DNA of 64,000 nt from Mariprofundus ferrinatatus (GTDB lineage Bacteria > Pseudomonadota > Zetaproteobacteria > Mariprofundales > Mariprofundaceae): the NCBI RefSeq assembly GCF_002795825.1, contig NZ_CP018800.1:1920001-1984000 (forward strand). Reading direction: 5' to 3'. Positions 37,581 through 48,000 of the stretch are shown in pieces; position 1 is the first letter of the stretch, and each line of letters opens with the position of its first letter. A program made the position numbers and the translations under genes. The notes below the pieces were generated by a model. That model worked only from the letters and a program-made list of their open reading frames with translations. It ran no database searches and had not been told where the DNA came from.

Positions 37581-38327
37581 TCATTTATTGCGCTGTCTGT
37601 TGATCTCAAACAGCGCAATGCCGGTCGCCACCGAAACATTCAAAGACTCCACCTGCCCCGGCATTGGAATGCTGATCAGCTGATCACAGCCTTCACGCAC
37701 CAACCTGCGCATCCCTTTCCCCTCGGAACCCATCACCACCGCAGTCGCCCCGTTCAGGTTCGCATCATAGATCGAGCTCTCCGCCTCACCGGCAAGCCCG
37801 GTAACCCAGAACCCGGCCTGCTGCAGCTTCTCCATCGAGCGCTTCAGATTAGTCACCTGCAACAGCGGAACCCTGGCCAGCGCACCGCAAGCGCTCTTTG
37901 CCACCACCGGCGAGTGCAGATCCGCCGCATTATCCTTGGGCACAATCACACCAACACATCCAGCCGCTTCGGCCGTGCGGATGCAGGCGCCGAGGTTGTG
38001 CGGATCGGTCACCTGGTCGAGCAGCAGCACCAGCGGCTTAGAGCCCATGTCGAGCCCATCAAGCCACTGCTCAAAGGAGAGTGCCGGCCTGCCGCTTCTT
38101 GAAGCCAGCCGGGCCACAACACCCTGATGCGGCACATTGCCGGCCAGCTTCGCCAGTTTCTCGCGCGGCACAAAACTGACACGCAGCCGCCCCTTCTTCG
38201 CCAGATGCACCAGTTCATTGAGGCGCGGGTGCGATTTGCCCTTCTCGACCATCAGCTCTTCGATCGGCTCTCCCGCATCCAGCGTATGTTTTACGGCATG
38301 GATGCCGGCGATCACATTACTGCTCAT
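37581..38327 (-). CDS. rlmB: 23S rRNA (guanosine-2'-O-)-methyltransferase RlmB
   Basis: SPOUT-family enzyme methylating the ribose of a 23S guanosine (G2251 in E. coli). The 248-residue product has the L30e-like N-terminal substrate-binding domain (IAGIHAVKHTLDAG) and SPOUT motifs NLGACIRTAEAAG, VVMGSEGKGMRRL and IPMPGQVESLNVSVATGIALFE. GGGAG precedes the ATG at 38327. The start overlaps the DHH gene's stop by 11 bases. Confidence 0.96.
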   Translation of the reverse strand: MSSNVIAGIHAVKHTLDAGEPIEELMVEKGKSHPRLNELVHLAKKGRLRVSFVPREKLAKLAGNVPHQGVVARLASRSGRPALSFEQWLDGLDMGSKPLVLLLDQVTDPHNLGACIRTAEAAGCVGVIVPKDNAADLHSPVVAKSACGALARVPLLQVTNLKRSMEKLQQAGFWVTGLAGEAESSIYDANLNGATAVVMGSEGKGMRRLVREGCDQLISIPMPGQVESLNVSVATGIALFEINRQRNK

Positions 38328-39276
38328 ACATCTCCCTGAACGCATCGACGAATGCACCGTACATCTCTGCAGGCAGCGCATTGACGCCTGCGGCAGCCTT
38401 GCGGCCTCCGCCGGTCGGGAACTGCATGCAGAGTTCGTCCGCCCCTGTCTTATTGTTCAACGGTGCTCGCACGCTGATGCGGTAGCCGCCATCGGGCAGT
38501 TCGGTCATCAGGGCATGGGCACGATCCGGATTTTCGCGCGCCAGCTCGTTGCCGTAAACGCCTGAGACACGCCGCGTCCAGGGCGCATCGGCGAGCATAA
38601 TGACAGCGATACCCTGCTCCTCGACTGCAACCGGAAGGTTTCGCGCCTGCGCAATATCTTCCGCATAGCCGTCGGACAACTTCCGGTAATCGGCCGACTC
38701 GGCAATAAATGCGAAGGGATCGGAGTAGTGGGAAATCGCGCGATAGAGTTCAGCGGGGTGGAAGTGGAGATCTTCCGGCGTCACGCCGTAACCGTTGTAG
38801 TTGATCAGGGTGCCGAGATGCTCCAGCTGCGAGAGCTGCGCATCTGACAGATTCAGCGGCACAGCGGCCTTACGCGCCGCATCGAACAGGTTGTCGCCGA
38901 ATGCGGCCGTCACTGCCCACGGCAGATATGCGCCGTTCAAATAGTCATTGATCAGCAGGCTGGTGCAGGTCTCTGCGGATGTATCGATAACGGCCTCAAG
39001 ATTTGCTGAAACAGGCACATCGCCGGCAAAGTGGTGATCGCAATAAAACAGTGCAGCGCCTGCTTCAAGCATACGGACAAGGTCGCTACGATTCTTATCC
39101 AGCGAGATATCGAGCACCGTGACCCGATCCCCTCCTCCGGCCTCAACCCTTTTCAGCAGGGAGATATCGCGCTTCACACCGGTAACCAGCTCGGCCTCAC
39201 GCGGCTCTGCCAGCCTGAGCTGATGCAGCGCGCAGATGCCATCGGCATCACCATTAAATACGTCAAAACTGTTCAT
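38317..39276 (-). CDS. DHH-family phosphoesterase-like protein
   Basis: The 319-residue product has the N-terminal FDVFNGDADG motif and CDHH (about 77-80) typical of DHH phosphoesterases. A C-terminal GGGRKAAAG matches the DHHA1 substrate-binding motif GGGHxxAAG with Arg in place of His. The DHH domain also has TSAET, as in cNMP/exopolyphosphatase relatives. Substrate unknown; nanoRNA, cyclic dinucleotide or polyphosphate hydrolysis are all possible. AAGGG precedes the ATG at 39276. It is coupled to rlmB downstream. Confidence 0.82.
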   Translation of the reverse strand: MNSFDVFNGDADGICALHQLRLAEPREAELVTGVKRDISLLKRVEAGGGDRVTVLDISLDKNRSDLVRMLEAGAALFYCDHHFAGDVPVSANLEAVIDTSAETCTSLLINDYLNGAYLPWAVTAAFGDNLFDAARKAAVPLNLSDAQLSQLEHLGTLINYNGYGVTPEDLHFHPAELYRAISHYSDPFAFIAESADYRKLSDGYAEDIAQARNLPVAVEEQGIAVIMLADAPWTRRVSGVYGNELARENPDRAHALMTELPDGGYRISVRAPLNNKTGADELCMQFPTGGGRKAAAGVNALPAEMYGAFVDAFREMYEQ

Positions 39277-39428
39277 CGGCAAACCCTTCGGAACTCCTCG
39301 TCCAATTGCAAGCAAAAGCACCATGCCGCTGTCATCCGGCATGGCATACGATCTGAATTAATGTAGCCCCGGAAACTGGCGATAATAGAAACTACCCACT
39401 CATTTGAACATCTGCCAGGAGGTACAAA

Positions 39429-40685
39429 TTGGGCACCTTCAACATCAACCTGCATGAACTTGTTTACAGCCTCTCGGATGCACTGGATCTGGTGGGCGTC
39501 GTGCAAATCCACCACGGCAAACGTGTCGGGTTTATGGCAGCCGAGTGTGGCAAGCAGATGGGGCTGGATTCAACCACCCTGGACAGCCTGTTTCAGGCGG
39601 CAATCCTGCATGACTGCGGTGTATCCAATACCTCAGTACACGCACGCCTCGCCCAGTTCGAGTGGGAACAGGTGCATGGCCACTGTGAAATTGGTGCCGG
39701 CCTGCTGGCCATCACTCCGCCGCTGGCCCACCTTTCTGATGTCATTCTGCATCACCATACACACTGGTCCACCCTGAAAACACTGGACCTTCCGGACGAT
39801 ATTGCCCTGATGGCCAACCTGATATTCCTCGTTGACCGTGTTGATGTCCTCTCCCTGCAGGCGCAGGTCAAAAACGCCAATATCCTGCTCGGCATGGATG
39901 ATGTTATCGCCAGAATTGTCGAGAAACGGGGGAGCTGGTTTAACCCCAATATCGTCGATGCCTTTCTGGAGGTTGCCCGCTCAGAGTCATTCTGGCTTTC
40001 ACTTGAGAGGGAGCATGTCGACGGTTACGTCTACGAGTGGTTCTCACACGAAACCACACGCCCGATCAAATTCGAGGATGTAAAAAGCCTGGTGAAAATA
40101 TTCTCCCATATTGTCGATGCAAAAAGCCCGTTCACATTCGAACACTCGCAAGGAGTAGCCAGCCTCTCGCGACATCTGGGCGAGCTGTTTGAAATTCCGG
40201 AACACAATTGCGACATGCTCGATCTGGCAGGGTTACTGCATGACATCGGCAAACTCAGGGTGCCCGACAATGTGCTGGAGAAACCGGGCAAACTTTCCAA
40301 CTCCGAATTCAGAACCATCCAGCGCCACAGCTTCGATACATTCAATATCCTGAAAAAGATTCGCGGCTTCGGCGAAATCGCACAGTGGGCCGGCCAGCAT
40401 CATGAACGGGTGGATGGCGGCGGCTACCCCTACCACGCCAAAGAGAGCAGCCTCTCCCTGGAGGCGCGCATTGTTGCCGTAGCCGATGTTTTTCAGGCGC
40501 TGGCACAGGATCGCCCTTATCGACCCGCTATGACACCATCCCAGATCATTGAAATTCTGGAAGCCGATTCGGATGCCGGCAAACTGGATCGCAATGTGAT
40601 CGGCATGGTGAAGAATAACATTGAATCCTGCTGGAAGAGGGCAACCCTGCAGGAGGATGTAGCGGCCGATGCCGTCCCAGCTTAA
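39429..40685 (+). CDS. HD-GYP domain protein with a degenerate N-terminal HD repeat
   Basis: The 418-residue product has a C-terminal HD-GYP domain (about 225-405) with HDIGK (271-275) and HHERVDGGGYP (324-334), the hallmarks of cyclic-di-GMP phosphodiesterases. The N-terminal half carries a second, looser HD-like module: HHGKRVG (28-34), HDCG (61-64) and HHHTHW (108-113). It starts at a TTG codon with AGGAGG six bases upstream. No signal peptide or receiver domain is seen, so input comes through the N-terminal half or partners. A GATAAT box lies upstream but without a good -35. Confidence 0.9.
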   Translation: MGTFNINLHELVYSLSDALDLVGVVQIHHGKRVGFMAAECGKQMGLDSTTLDSLFQAAILHDCGVSNTSVHARLAQFEWEQVHGHCEIGAGLLAITPPLAHLSDVILHHHTHWSTLKTLDLPDDIALMANLIFLVDRVDVLSLQAQVKNANILLGMDDVIARIVEKRGSWFNPNIVDAFLEVARSESFWLSLEREHVDGYVYEWFSHETTRPIKFEDVKSLVKIFSHIVDAKSPFTFEHSQGVASLSRHLGELFEIPEHNCDMLDLAGLLHDIGKLRVPDNVLEKPGKLSNSEFRTIQRHSFDTFNILKKIRGFGEIAQWAGQHHERVDGGGYPYHAKESSLSLEARIVAVADVFQALAQDRPYRPAMTPSQIIEILEADSDAGKLDRNVIGMVKNNIESCWKRATLQEDVAADAVPA

Positions 40686-40689
40686 GGCC

Positions 40690-40758
40690 ATGCTTATCTT
40701 GGCCATGACAGAAACCAAGGCGACCCGAGATATGTTGAACAGAGCGGCAACGCATTGA
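40690..40758 (+). other. Possible 22-codon leader ORF
   Basis: An ATG at 40690 (second in-frame ATG at 40732) opens a reading frame ending in TGA at 40756-40758. The TGA overlaps the TTG start of the binding-protein gene (TTGA). The spacing suggests translational coupling, since the TTG lacks its own ribosome site. The short peptide itself is unremarkable and may not be made. Confidence 0.2.
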
Positions 40759-41708
40759 TCACCAGAACGGCATTGGCCTTTTCACTGGCCATTCTCTTCT
40801 CTTCACCTGCTATGGCGGCGAAATGCCTCTATATCTCCTCGTATCACCAAGGTTATGAGTGGAATGACGGCATTGAGCGCGGCATCGAAGCGGCACTGAA
40901 GGAGCGATGCGAACTGGACAGGTTCTATCTGGACACCAAGCGCAACAAGAGTGAAGCCTTTGGTAAGGCGATGGCGCTGAAGGCCAAAACATACATTGAA
41001 GAGAGCAATCCGGATATCCTGATTGCAGCCGATGACAACGCCTCACGCTACCTGATAGAGCCCTACTTCAGAGATGCAGAAATACCTGTTGTATTTTGCG
41101 GCATCAACTACTCGGTCGAGCCCTATGGATACCCCTACTCCAATGCGACCGGCATGATTGAGATATCGCCGGTTCGCCCGCTGCTGAAGTATGTAAAAAA
41201 CAGCCTGCCGCGATTAGGGAAGGGTACTTTCCTGGCAGCAGATGTGATCTCCCAATACAAGGAGTTTGAACTTAACCGGGAGGTTTACGAAAGCAGTGGC
41301 ATTCGGCTCACGCCTGTGTTCGCCAAGAACATGGAGGAGTGGATCGCAGCCTATCGCAATGCACAGGATCAGGCCGATTTTGTCATCATCGGCAACAATG
41401 CCGGCATTGAGGATTGGGATGATGAGAGAGCCACAAAGCTTGTAGTTGAAGAGGGAGGGCTTCTTTCGGTAACCAACTATGACTGGATGAGCCGCTATGC
41501 ACTTCTTTCTGTTACCAAACTTGCTGAAGAGCAGGGCGATTGGGCTGCCAGGACAGCCATCGCTGTCCTTGAAGGCACTGAGATAAGCACCATCCCCATC
41601 ATTGTGAACAGGCGCTGGAGGCTACTCATCAACACATCATTGATGGAGAAGAGCAATATCAGGCTGCCGCAGGCCATTATCACCAAAGCGATTCGGATCA
41701 GCCTGTAG
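40755..41708 (+). CDS. Periplasmic ABC-type binding protein (orphan)
   Basis: The 317-residue product has a signal peptide ending PAMA-AKC and the architecture of ABC_sub_bind-family proteins: ISSYHQGYEWNDGIERGIEAAL opening, LIAADDNASRYLIEPYF and IPVVFCGINY. No permease or ATPase gene is near. Its stop is directly followed by the ATG of a hybrid kinase with a sensor region in the periplasm, so a ligand-presenting role to that kinase is inferred. TTG is the predicted start and no ribosome site is seen; it may depend on the upstream mini-ORF. Confidence 0.8.
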   Translation: MITRTALAFSLAILFSSPAMAAKCLYISSYHQGYEWNDGIERGIEAALKERCELDRFYLDTKRNKSEAFGKAMALKAKTYIEESNPDILIAADDNASRYLIEPYFRDAEIPVVFCGINYSVEPYGYPYSNATGMIEISPVRPLLKYVKNSLPRLGKGTFLAADVISQYKEFELNREVYESSGIRLTPVFAKNMEEWIAAYRNAQDQADFVIIGNNAGIEDWDDERATKLVVEEGGLLSVTNYDWMSRYALLSVTKLAEEQGDWAARTAIAVLEGTEISTIPIIVNRRWRLLINTSLMEKSNIRLPQAIITKAIRISL

Positions 41709-44285
41709 ATGAGGGCTTTCACCACCAACAGGGCACTCTATTTTGCACTGACTGCCGGCGTGCTGGTCACCGGCCTGCTGCTCATGCTTGCATACAACAA
41801 GCTGGTAGCCGATACGGAGAACCGCTTCCTCGAAGAGTCTGCGCAGATCAGGGAGCAGCTGCTGCTGCTGAACCTGCATGCCAACGAGCTGGCCGATAAT
41901 ATAAGCGCCCTGTTTCACGCCTCCGACTATGTGGAGCCGGACGAATTCCAGGTTATCGCTGAAGAACAGTTACAGCATTACCCCTATATTCACTCCGTTT
42001 CATTTCACCCTCAGGTATCAAACACGGATATCGAGGTGTTCGAGAAAGAGATGCAGGCAGCCGGCTTTGTGACATATGCTGTGCGCAGCAGAACGCCTGC
42101 CTCGGATGGCAGCGCCTTTCCCGTAAAGTTTATCGAACCACTGACGCCTCAGAATGCAACGCTGCTGGGGCTGGACATGGCAACTGTTGACCGCTTCGGG
42201 CCTCACATCAGCAAGGCTATCCATGCCGGAGCCGTTACCGCATCCTGTTTTGAAAAGCTGGCGAACGGCGATGTCGTCTTCTCGCTCTTCAAGCCACTCT
42301 TCGCTGACAAAGCCCCGTCCGGCAGCGGCGCGGAGAGAGAAAACACCAGCGGCATGATTGCCGTTCAGGTGAGTGCAAAAGCCATGTTGGGCGAAGTGTC
42401 GCTGCCGCGCGGTTTCCGTCTGTCATGGAGCATTGTCGATATTTTTCATCCAGACAAGCCTGATGAAAATTCCCTATGGGCAGGCAACGCCCCGGAGCAG
42501 GGCCGCCACCTCTTGTTCAAAACCCTGCAGAGTGAATCCACACTCGATTTTGAGGCGGTCAGCTCCACACTTGTTTTCGAGAAAGAGATCTATTGGCAGG
42601 ACATTGAATACCAATACCCGCTTGCAGCTCTGGTTGCCGGACTGATCCTGACCCTGTTGCTGCTGTTTGCAGCCCGCAGTTTCGAGTTGAGAGACAGGGA
42701 GCTTAAGCAACGCAGTGAGGAGATCGAACGACAGGTCAGAAAACAGACCCGGAACCTTCTTGAGAGTGAAGCAAGATTGAATGAGGCCCAGCGAATCGCC
42801 TGTGTTGGCAACTGGGAGCTCAACCTCGCAACAAACACACTCACTTGGTCGGATGAAATCTTCCGGATTTTTGAAATCGACAAGGAACGGTTTGGCGCCT
42901 CCTACGAAGCATTTATTGAAGCGATCCACCCGGACGACCGGGAGCTTGTCAATGCAAAGTATACTGCTTCAGTGAAAAGCAGGATCCCTTATGATGTGGA
43001 GCACCGGCTCCTTTTCAGCGATGGCAGGGTTAAATATGTGCACGAGCACTGCCAGACATTCTATGACGCCGAAGGAAACCCAACCCGATCAACCGGCACA
43101 GTGCAGGACATCACCGAACGCAAGGAGCTTGAAGAGAGGCTGCTTCAGTCGCAAAAGATGGAGGCGATCGGCACTCTGGCTGGCGGGATCGCCCATGACT
43201 TCAACAACACACTGGCCGCCATTCAGGGCAACCTCTACCTGGCGAAAAAACAGCTGGATGACAAAGAGCTGCTTGCCTCCAAGTTGAACAACATCGTATC
43301 ACTAAGCGAGCACGCTGCGGAGATCGTCAGACAACTGCTCACATTTGCCCGCAAGGATATTGTGACCCACCAGCCGTTTTCCCTCACCTCGTTATTGAGA
43401 ACCGAGCTTTCTCTCTTCAGAAGCATCATTCCTGAGAACATCGATTACAGCATTGAACTGTGCGACGAGGAGCTGAACGTACTGGGAGACTCCACCCAGC
43501 TGCAGCAGGCACTGGTCAATCTGCTTAATAATGCGCGGGATGCCGTACGCAATACAGAGCAGCCCAAGATCAGCTTCACGCTTGAACCGTTCAGTATCAA
43601 CACAGGCTTTCAGCAGAAACACCCTGAAATCCAGGGGGACGGAGTTGCCCATCTGATCATAAGAGATAATGGCAGCGGCATACCCGCAGCCACCCTTGAA
43701 CACATTTTTGAACCGTTTTATACAACCAAGGCAGTCGGTGAAGGTACCGGGCTTGGTCTGGCCATGGTCTATGGCTCAATTCAGACGCATGGTGGCGCGG
43801 TTGACGTTGAGAGCAGCGAAGGCAAGGGCACAACATTCCATATATACCTGCCACTATGCCAGAAAGATGGGAAGCAAACCGACAAGCCTGAGACCCCCCC
43901 GGTTGCGGGCGAAGGGGAAACCATCCTTCTTGTTGATGATGACGATGATGTGCGCAGTACAACCTGTGAAGTGCTTGAGAGCATGGGTTACAGGGTGTTG
44001 ATAGCATCAGACGGGCAGCAGGGGCTGGATACCTTTGATGCATACCAACATGAAATCGACCTCATTATCAGTGATGTTGTGATGCCGAAAATGGGCGGCA
44101 CCGAATTTTCCCGCAGAGCGAAAGAGCGTGTTCACGATATCCCTGTCATTCTCATAACCGGCTATGATGAACGGCAGGTAGCGGATATCCAGGATGACCT
44201 CGGCGATATCGAGTTGCTTCAAAAACCAATCTCATACCCCCTGCTTAGCCAGACACTGAGGAGTCTTCTCGGCTCCGGAAAATAA
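41709..44285 (+). CDS. Hybrid histidine kinase: CHASE-like sensor, PAS, HisKA, HATPase, receiver
   Basis: The 858-residue protein has a first membrane helix (about 9-29), a periplasmic CHASE-like sensor (about 35-300), a second membrane helix (303-322), a coiled linker and a PAS domain (about 360-470). The dimerisation domain follows with His496 in GGIAHDFNN, then an ATP domain with NLLNNARDAV and DNGSGIP plus GEGTGLGLAM. The receiver domain has Asp789 (SDVVMPKMGG) and its acidic LVDDDDD start. The ATG follows the binding-protein stop with no gap. A partner response regulator is not in the window. Confidence 0.93.
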   Translation: MRAFTTNRALYFALTAGVLVTGLLLMLAYNKLVADTENRFLEESAQIREQLLLLNLHANELADNISALFHASDYVEPDEFQVIAEEQLQHYPYIHSVSFHPQVSNTDIEVFEKEMQAAGFVTYAVRSRTPASDGSAFPVKFIEPLTPQNATLLGLDMATVDRFGPHISKAIHAGAVTASCFEKLANGDVVFSLFKPLFADKAPSGSGAERENTSGMIAVQVSAKAMLGEVSLPRGFRLSWSIVDIFHPDKPDENSLWAGNAPEQGRHLLFKTLQSESTLDFEAVSSTLVFEKEIYWQDIEYQYPLAALVAGLILTLLLLFAARSFELRDRELKQRSEEIERQVRKQTRNLLESEARLNEAQRIACVGNWELNLATNTLTWSDEIFRIFEIDKERFGASYEAFIEAIHPDDRELVNAKYTASVKSRIPYDVEHRLLFSDGRVKYVHEHCQTFYDAEGNPTRSTGTVQDITERKELEERLLQSQKMEAIGTLAGGIAHDFNNTLAAIQGNLYLAKKQLDDKELLASKLNNIVSLSEHAAEIVRQLLTFARKDIVTHQPFSLTSLLRTELSLFRSIIPENIDYSIELCDEELNVLGDSTQLQQALVNLLNNARDAVRNTEQPKISFTLEPFSINTGFQQKHPEIQGDGVAHLIIRDNGSGIPAATLEHIFEPFYTTKAVGEGTGLGLAMVYGSIQTHGGAVDVESSEGKGTTFHIYLPLCQKDGKQTDKPETPPVAGEGETILLVDDDDDVRSTTCEVLESMGYRVLIASDGQQGLDTFDAYQHEIDLIISDVVMPKMGGTEFSRRAKERVHDIPVILITGYDERQVADIQDDLGDIELLQKPISYPLLSQTLRSLLGSGK

Positions 44286-44294
44286 TCCAGAGCC
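44271..44294. terminator. Hairpin shared by convergent kinase and radC ends
   Basis: GGCTCCGGA-aaataa-TCCAGAGCC forms a stem of eight pairs with one mismatch. The kinase stop codon is in the loop. It lacks a U-tract on either side, so it may block 3' exonucleases or act as a weak bidirectional terminator. Confidence 0.45.
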
Positions 44295-44297
44295 GCA

Positions 44298-44972
44298 TTA
44301 ATACCAGCCGTTCTCCTTGAAGGAGAGCACCTCTTTGCCGGCAATCAGGAAGTGGTCAAGGATTTTGATATCGAGCGTGCTGCACGCCTCGGCCATTCGC
44401 CGGGTCAGCTCAATATCCTCGCTGCTTGCATGCGGCGTGCCGCCGGGATGGTTGTGGAACAGAATCAGACCCTTGGCATCCAGCTCCAGCGCCCGCTTGA
44501 TAAGATTGCGCGGATAGACCGCGGTCCGATCCACGGTTCCCTCGAACATGATCTGGGTGGCACGATGACGGTGCTGCTGATCGGTAAATACGGCGCCGAA
44601 ACACTCCATGCCGCGCCCCTGCACCACCATCCGCAGGTGTGCCTTTACCTTATCCGGCCTGTCATACACCGACCTTCCAGGCAGATCGGATGCGAGATAA
44701 CGTAGTTCTGCCTGCCGGATCAGGGCCAGAAACAGTGCCCCCTGCTCGCCGATCCCCCTGACCTGTGCAAGCTCCGGCATGGTTGCATCGAAGACGCCGG
44801 CCAGCGTTCCGAAGATTTCGAGAAGTCTTTTGGCGACCGGTTTCACATCGACACGCGGGATGATGTAGGTGAGCAGCAACTCCAGCACCTCGTAATCATG
44901 GAAGCCGTCGAGTCCATGCCCGGCAAATCGCTTGCGAAGTCTCTCGCGGTGGCCCTTTACACTCTCGTCCAT
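44298..44972 (-). CDS. radC: RadC-like JAB/MPN domain protein
   Basis: The 224-residue product has a helix-hairpin-helix N-terminal part (MPELAQVRGIGEQGALFLALI) and the JAMM motif HNHPGG (173-178), with His173, His175, Ser183 and Asp186 as metal-site residues (HxH-x7-SxxD). RadC was named for DNA repair, but its role remains unsettled. It is convergent with the hybrid kinase and divergent from the glutamate dehydrogenase. Confidence 0.94.
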   Translation of the reverse strand: MDESVKGHRERLRKRFAGHGLDGFHDYEVLELLLTYIIPRVDVKPVAKRLLEIFGTLAGVFDATMPELAQVRGIGEQGALFLALIRQAELRYLASDLPGRSVYDRPDKVKAHLRMVVQGRGMECFGAVFTDQQHRHRATQIMFEGTVDRTAVYPRNLIKRALELDAKGLILFHNHPGGTPHASSEDIELTRRMAEACSTLDIKILDHFLIAGKEVLSFKENGWY

Positions 44973-45062
44973 TGTATCCTATCAAAGACAATAATTACCG
45001 ACCCGTCAATGCATCCTTTTCTCCATTCGACATTGCCCCCCATGCGTGTCTAAACTAGTGGC

Positions 45063-48000
45063 ATGCGTCATCTTCGCCGACAGCTCATCGACCTGCTCGA
45101 TCAGGCACGCCAGCAACATCGAATGGATCACGTGCCGATGCGTCTTCTGGCCGCACTTGTGCAGGACTTTTATGCCCTGCTGCCAAGAGGAAAAACCAAA
45201 CGGGTGGAGATGCACTCGCGCACGCTCACCCACGGTAACCTGCATCGCCATATCTTCACCATCCGCTGCCCCGATCAGGCCTTCTATCTCGACGCCATCA
45301 AAGGCTACCTGCTCAAGCGCGATATCCAGCCGATCGGTCAACAGACCATGGTCGCCAAAATGGATTGCGGACCGGATGGCTGCATGCTCGAGCTGCACAA
45401 GCCTGACACGCATGCCGAAGAGAACTTCATGTTCATTGCCCTGCACATCTCGGCCACGGTCACGCCGGACATCAAGCCGCTGAAAAAGGATATCATGGCG
45501 ATCCTCAAGGCGGTCGACCTCTCCGTGAACGATTTCGAGCCTATGCGGAAATTCGTGGCAGGTTCGGTTGCCGCTTTGATGACTGACAACAGCGATGCGG
45601 CATCACTGCTCGACTGGATCAATGACAACCACTTCCTCTATTTCGGCATCTTCCATACCGGTCACCATCTGGGGGTGGCCAAAAACAGCCGCGTATTCGA
45701 ACGCATCGCGCCGGAACTCGCCGAGCAACTCACCACACTGGCGCCCGCAACAGAGATCGGCATTCAATGGCTGAGCCTGAGTGCCAGCAGCCGCTACCTC
45801 TACAGTGCGGCCAGCGTGGAAACAGTTCGCATCAGCTGGAGAGGCAAAGAGGGGGGCATTGAAGAGGCCACTGTTGTCGGCCACTTCTCGCGCAGCGCCC
45901 GCTACGCCAACGCAAGCTATCTGCCGAAACTGGCTGGCCACTGGCGGGAACTTGCTTCCGACCCGCTGCTGCAGCACTCTGCTTTCTACCGCCGCGAGAT
46001 CCGAACCCTGTTCGACCGCATGCCCAAACGCATCCTGCTGGCCAGCAAGGCCGGCGATTGGCTGGAACCGCTGAAGGCGATTATTGACCTTGCAGGACCG
46101 ATGCAGCTGGTTGCCCGACTGATCCCTGTCATCGAAGGCAACATGGATACGCTGATGATCACCATTACCTCCAAGCGTTTCGGCCCGCATGTCATGCAGC
46201 ACCTGCTCAAATCACTGAACGAGGCCGGCCAGATCACCTACGGCTACGATGACTTTGGTATCGGTCCGCACCGCATTATCCTGATCGGCATCGACCGCGA
46301 CAGCCCGGCCATCCGGCAGCAGAAGCTCGATGAACTTATCCTCGGCTGCATCACCTTCTGGAAGGATGTCGCCCGCACCGAAGTGATGCGCCATGCCGAT
46401 ATCTTCGATATCCCGGATACACTGAATGAGCTGGAGCAGATTCCCCCGCTTTATCAGGAGCTCTTCCCGCCCGAACAGTTCACACGCGACCTGCAGATGC
46501 GCAAGCGCGTACTGCACAACGGGCAGACCCGTGTTTATGTCACCCCGCGCGCCAAGGCGACGGGTGATGAGGTGGAGCTTCATATCTATTCGCTCAGGCA
46601 GCCATCGCTGGGAACACTGGTCGACACCATCCGCGCCTTCGGCCTCGATCCTGTTCAGGAGTCGGTGGTTCCGTTCGGCAGGAATCCGGAACATCTGCAT
46701 GATGATGAGGGCAAATGCGGCTGCATCCATATCAGCTCGCTGGTCTGCAAAGCCCCCCGCCACCTGGACAGGGATGATGCGTTGCGACTCAGGCGAGGAC
46801 TTGCCCAGGTTCTCAATGGCCGGGCAGACCACGATCCGGTCAATGCCCTGCTGATCTCCGCCCGACTTGAGATCGAAGCGATCGCCATTGTTATCACGCT
46901 GCGCAGTCACCTGATCCAGCTGCTCGCCGATGCGGCCAAGCTGCCACTTTCCGACATGATGCTGCGCAATCCCGCCGCAACCGCGCAACTACACGGCCTC
47001 TTTGCCGCCCGTCACCATCCCGACAGCGATGAGGGACAGCTTGCAGAAGCACAGAAGAGCTTCAGCGAGGCGATGAGCATCATCGACAACCTCTCGGATG
47101 ATCGCTGGTTCCGTGCACTGGCCGAGCTGGTGGAGGCGAGCCTGCGCACCAATGCCTTTGTGCGCAAAGAGAGGGAGGCTATCGGCATCAAGATCGAACC
47201 GGGCAAGCTGAGCTACAGTCCCGAACCCAGGCCCTACCGTGAAATATTCGTGCACGGCGTGAATGTCGAGGGCGTACACCTGCGCGGCGGCCCGATCGCC
47301 CGCGGCGGACTGCGCTTCTCCGATCGCCCTGCCGATTTCAGGACCGAGGTGCTGGAGCTGATGCGCACACAGGTGGTCAAAAACGGGCAGATAGTCCCGA
47401 CCGGTTCGAAGGGTGGCTTCGTGGTGCGTGGCGGCAGTGGAGCCTCATTTGTACTGGATCAGTACCGCGCCTTTATTGACACCCTGCTGGCGCTGACCGA
47501 CAACCTTGATGAGGGGCACGTCACACCGCCCGCCGGTATCAGAATCGCCCAACACGATGCGAACGACCCCTATCTCGTCGTTGCCGCCGACAAGGGCACC
47601 GCACGCTTCTCCGATGATGCCAACGAACGGGCCATACATGCCGGCTTCTGGCTCGGCGATGCCTTCGCCAGTGGCGGCCGCCACGGTTACGATCACAAAA
47701 AGGTCGGCATTACCGCGCGCGGTGCCTGGGTTTGCGTCGCGCACCACTTTGCCAAGCTGGGAGTCGATGCTTACACCGATCCGATCAGCTGTGTCGGCAT
47801 CGGCGATATGGGCGGCGATGTGTTCGGCAACGGCATGCTGCTCAATCCGGAGCTGCGCCTTATTGCAGCCTTCAATCACCGTCATATCTTCCTTGATCCG
47901 GAACCGGATCCGAAGCGTTCATTCGCAGAGCGTAAACGGCTGTTTGAGGGAATGGGTGGCTGGGAAAGCTATGACCGCAAACTGATCAGCGAAGGCGGCG

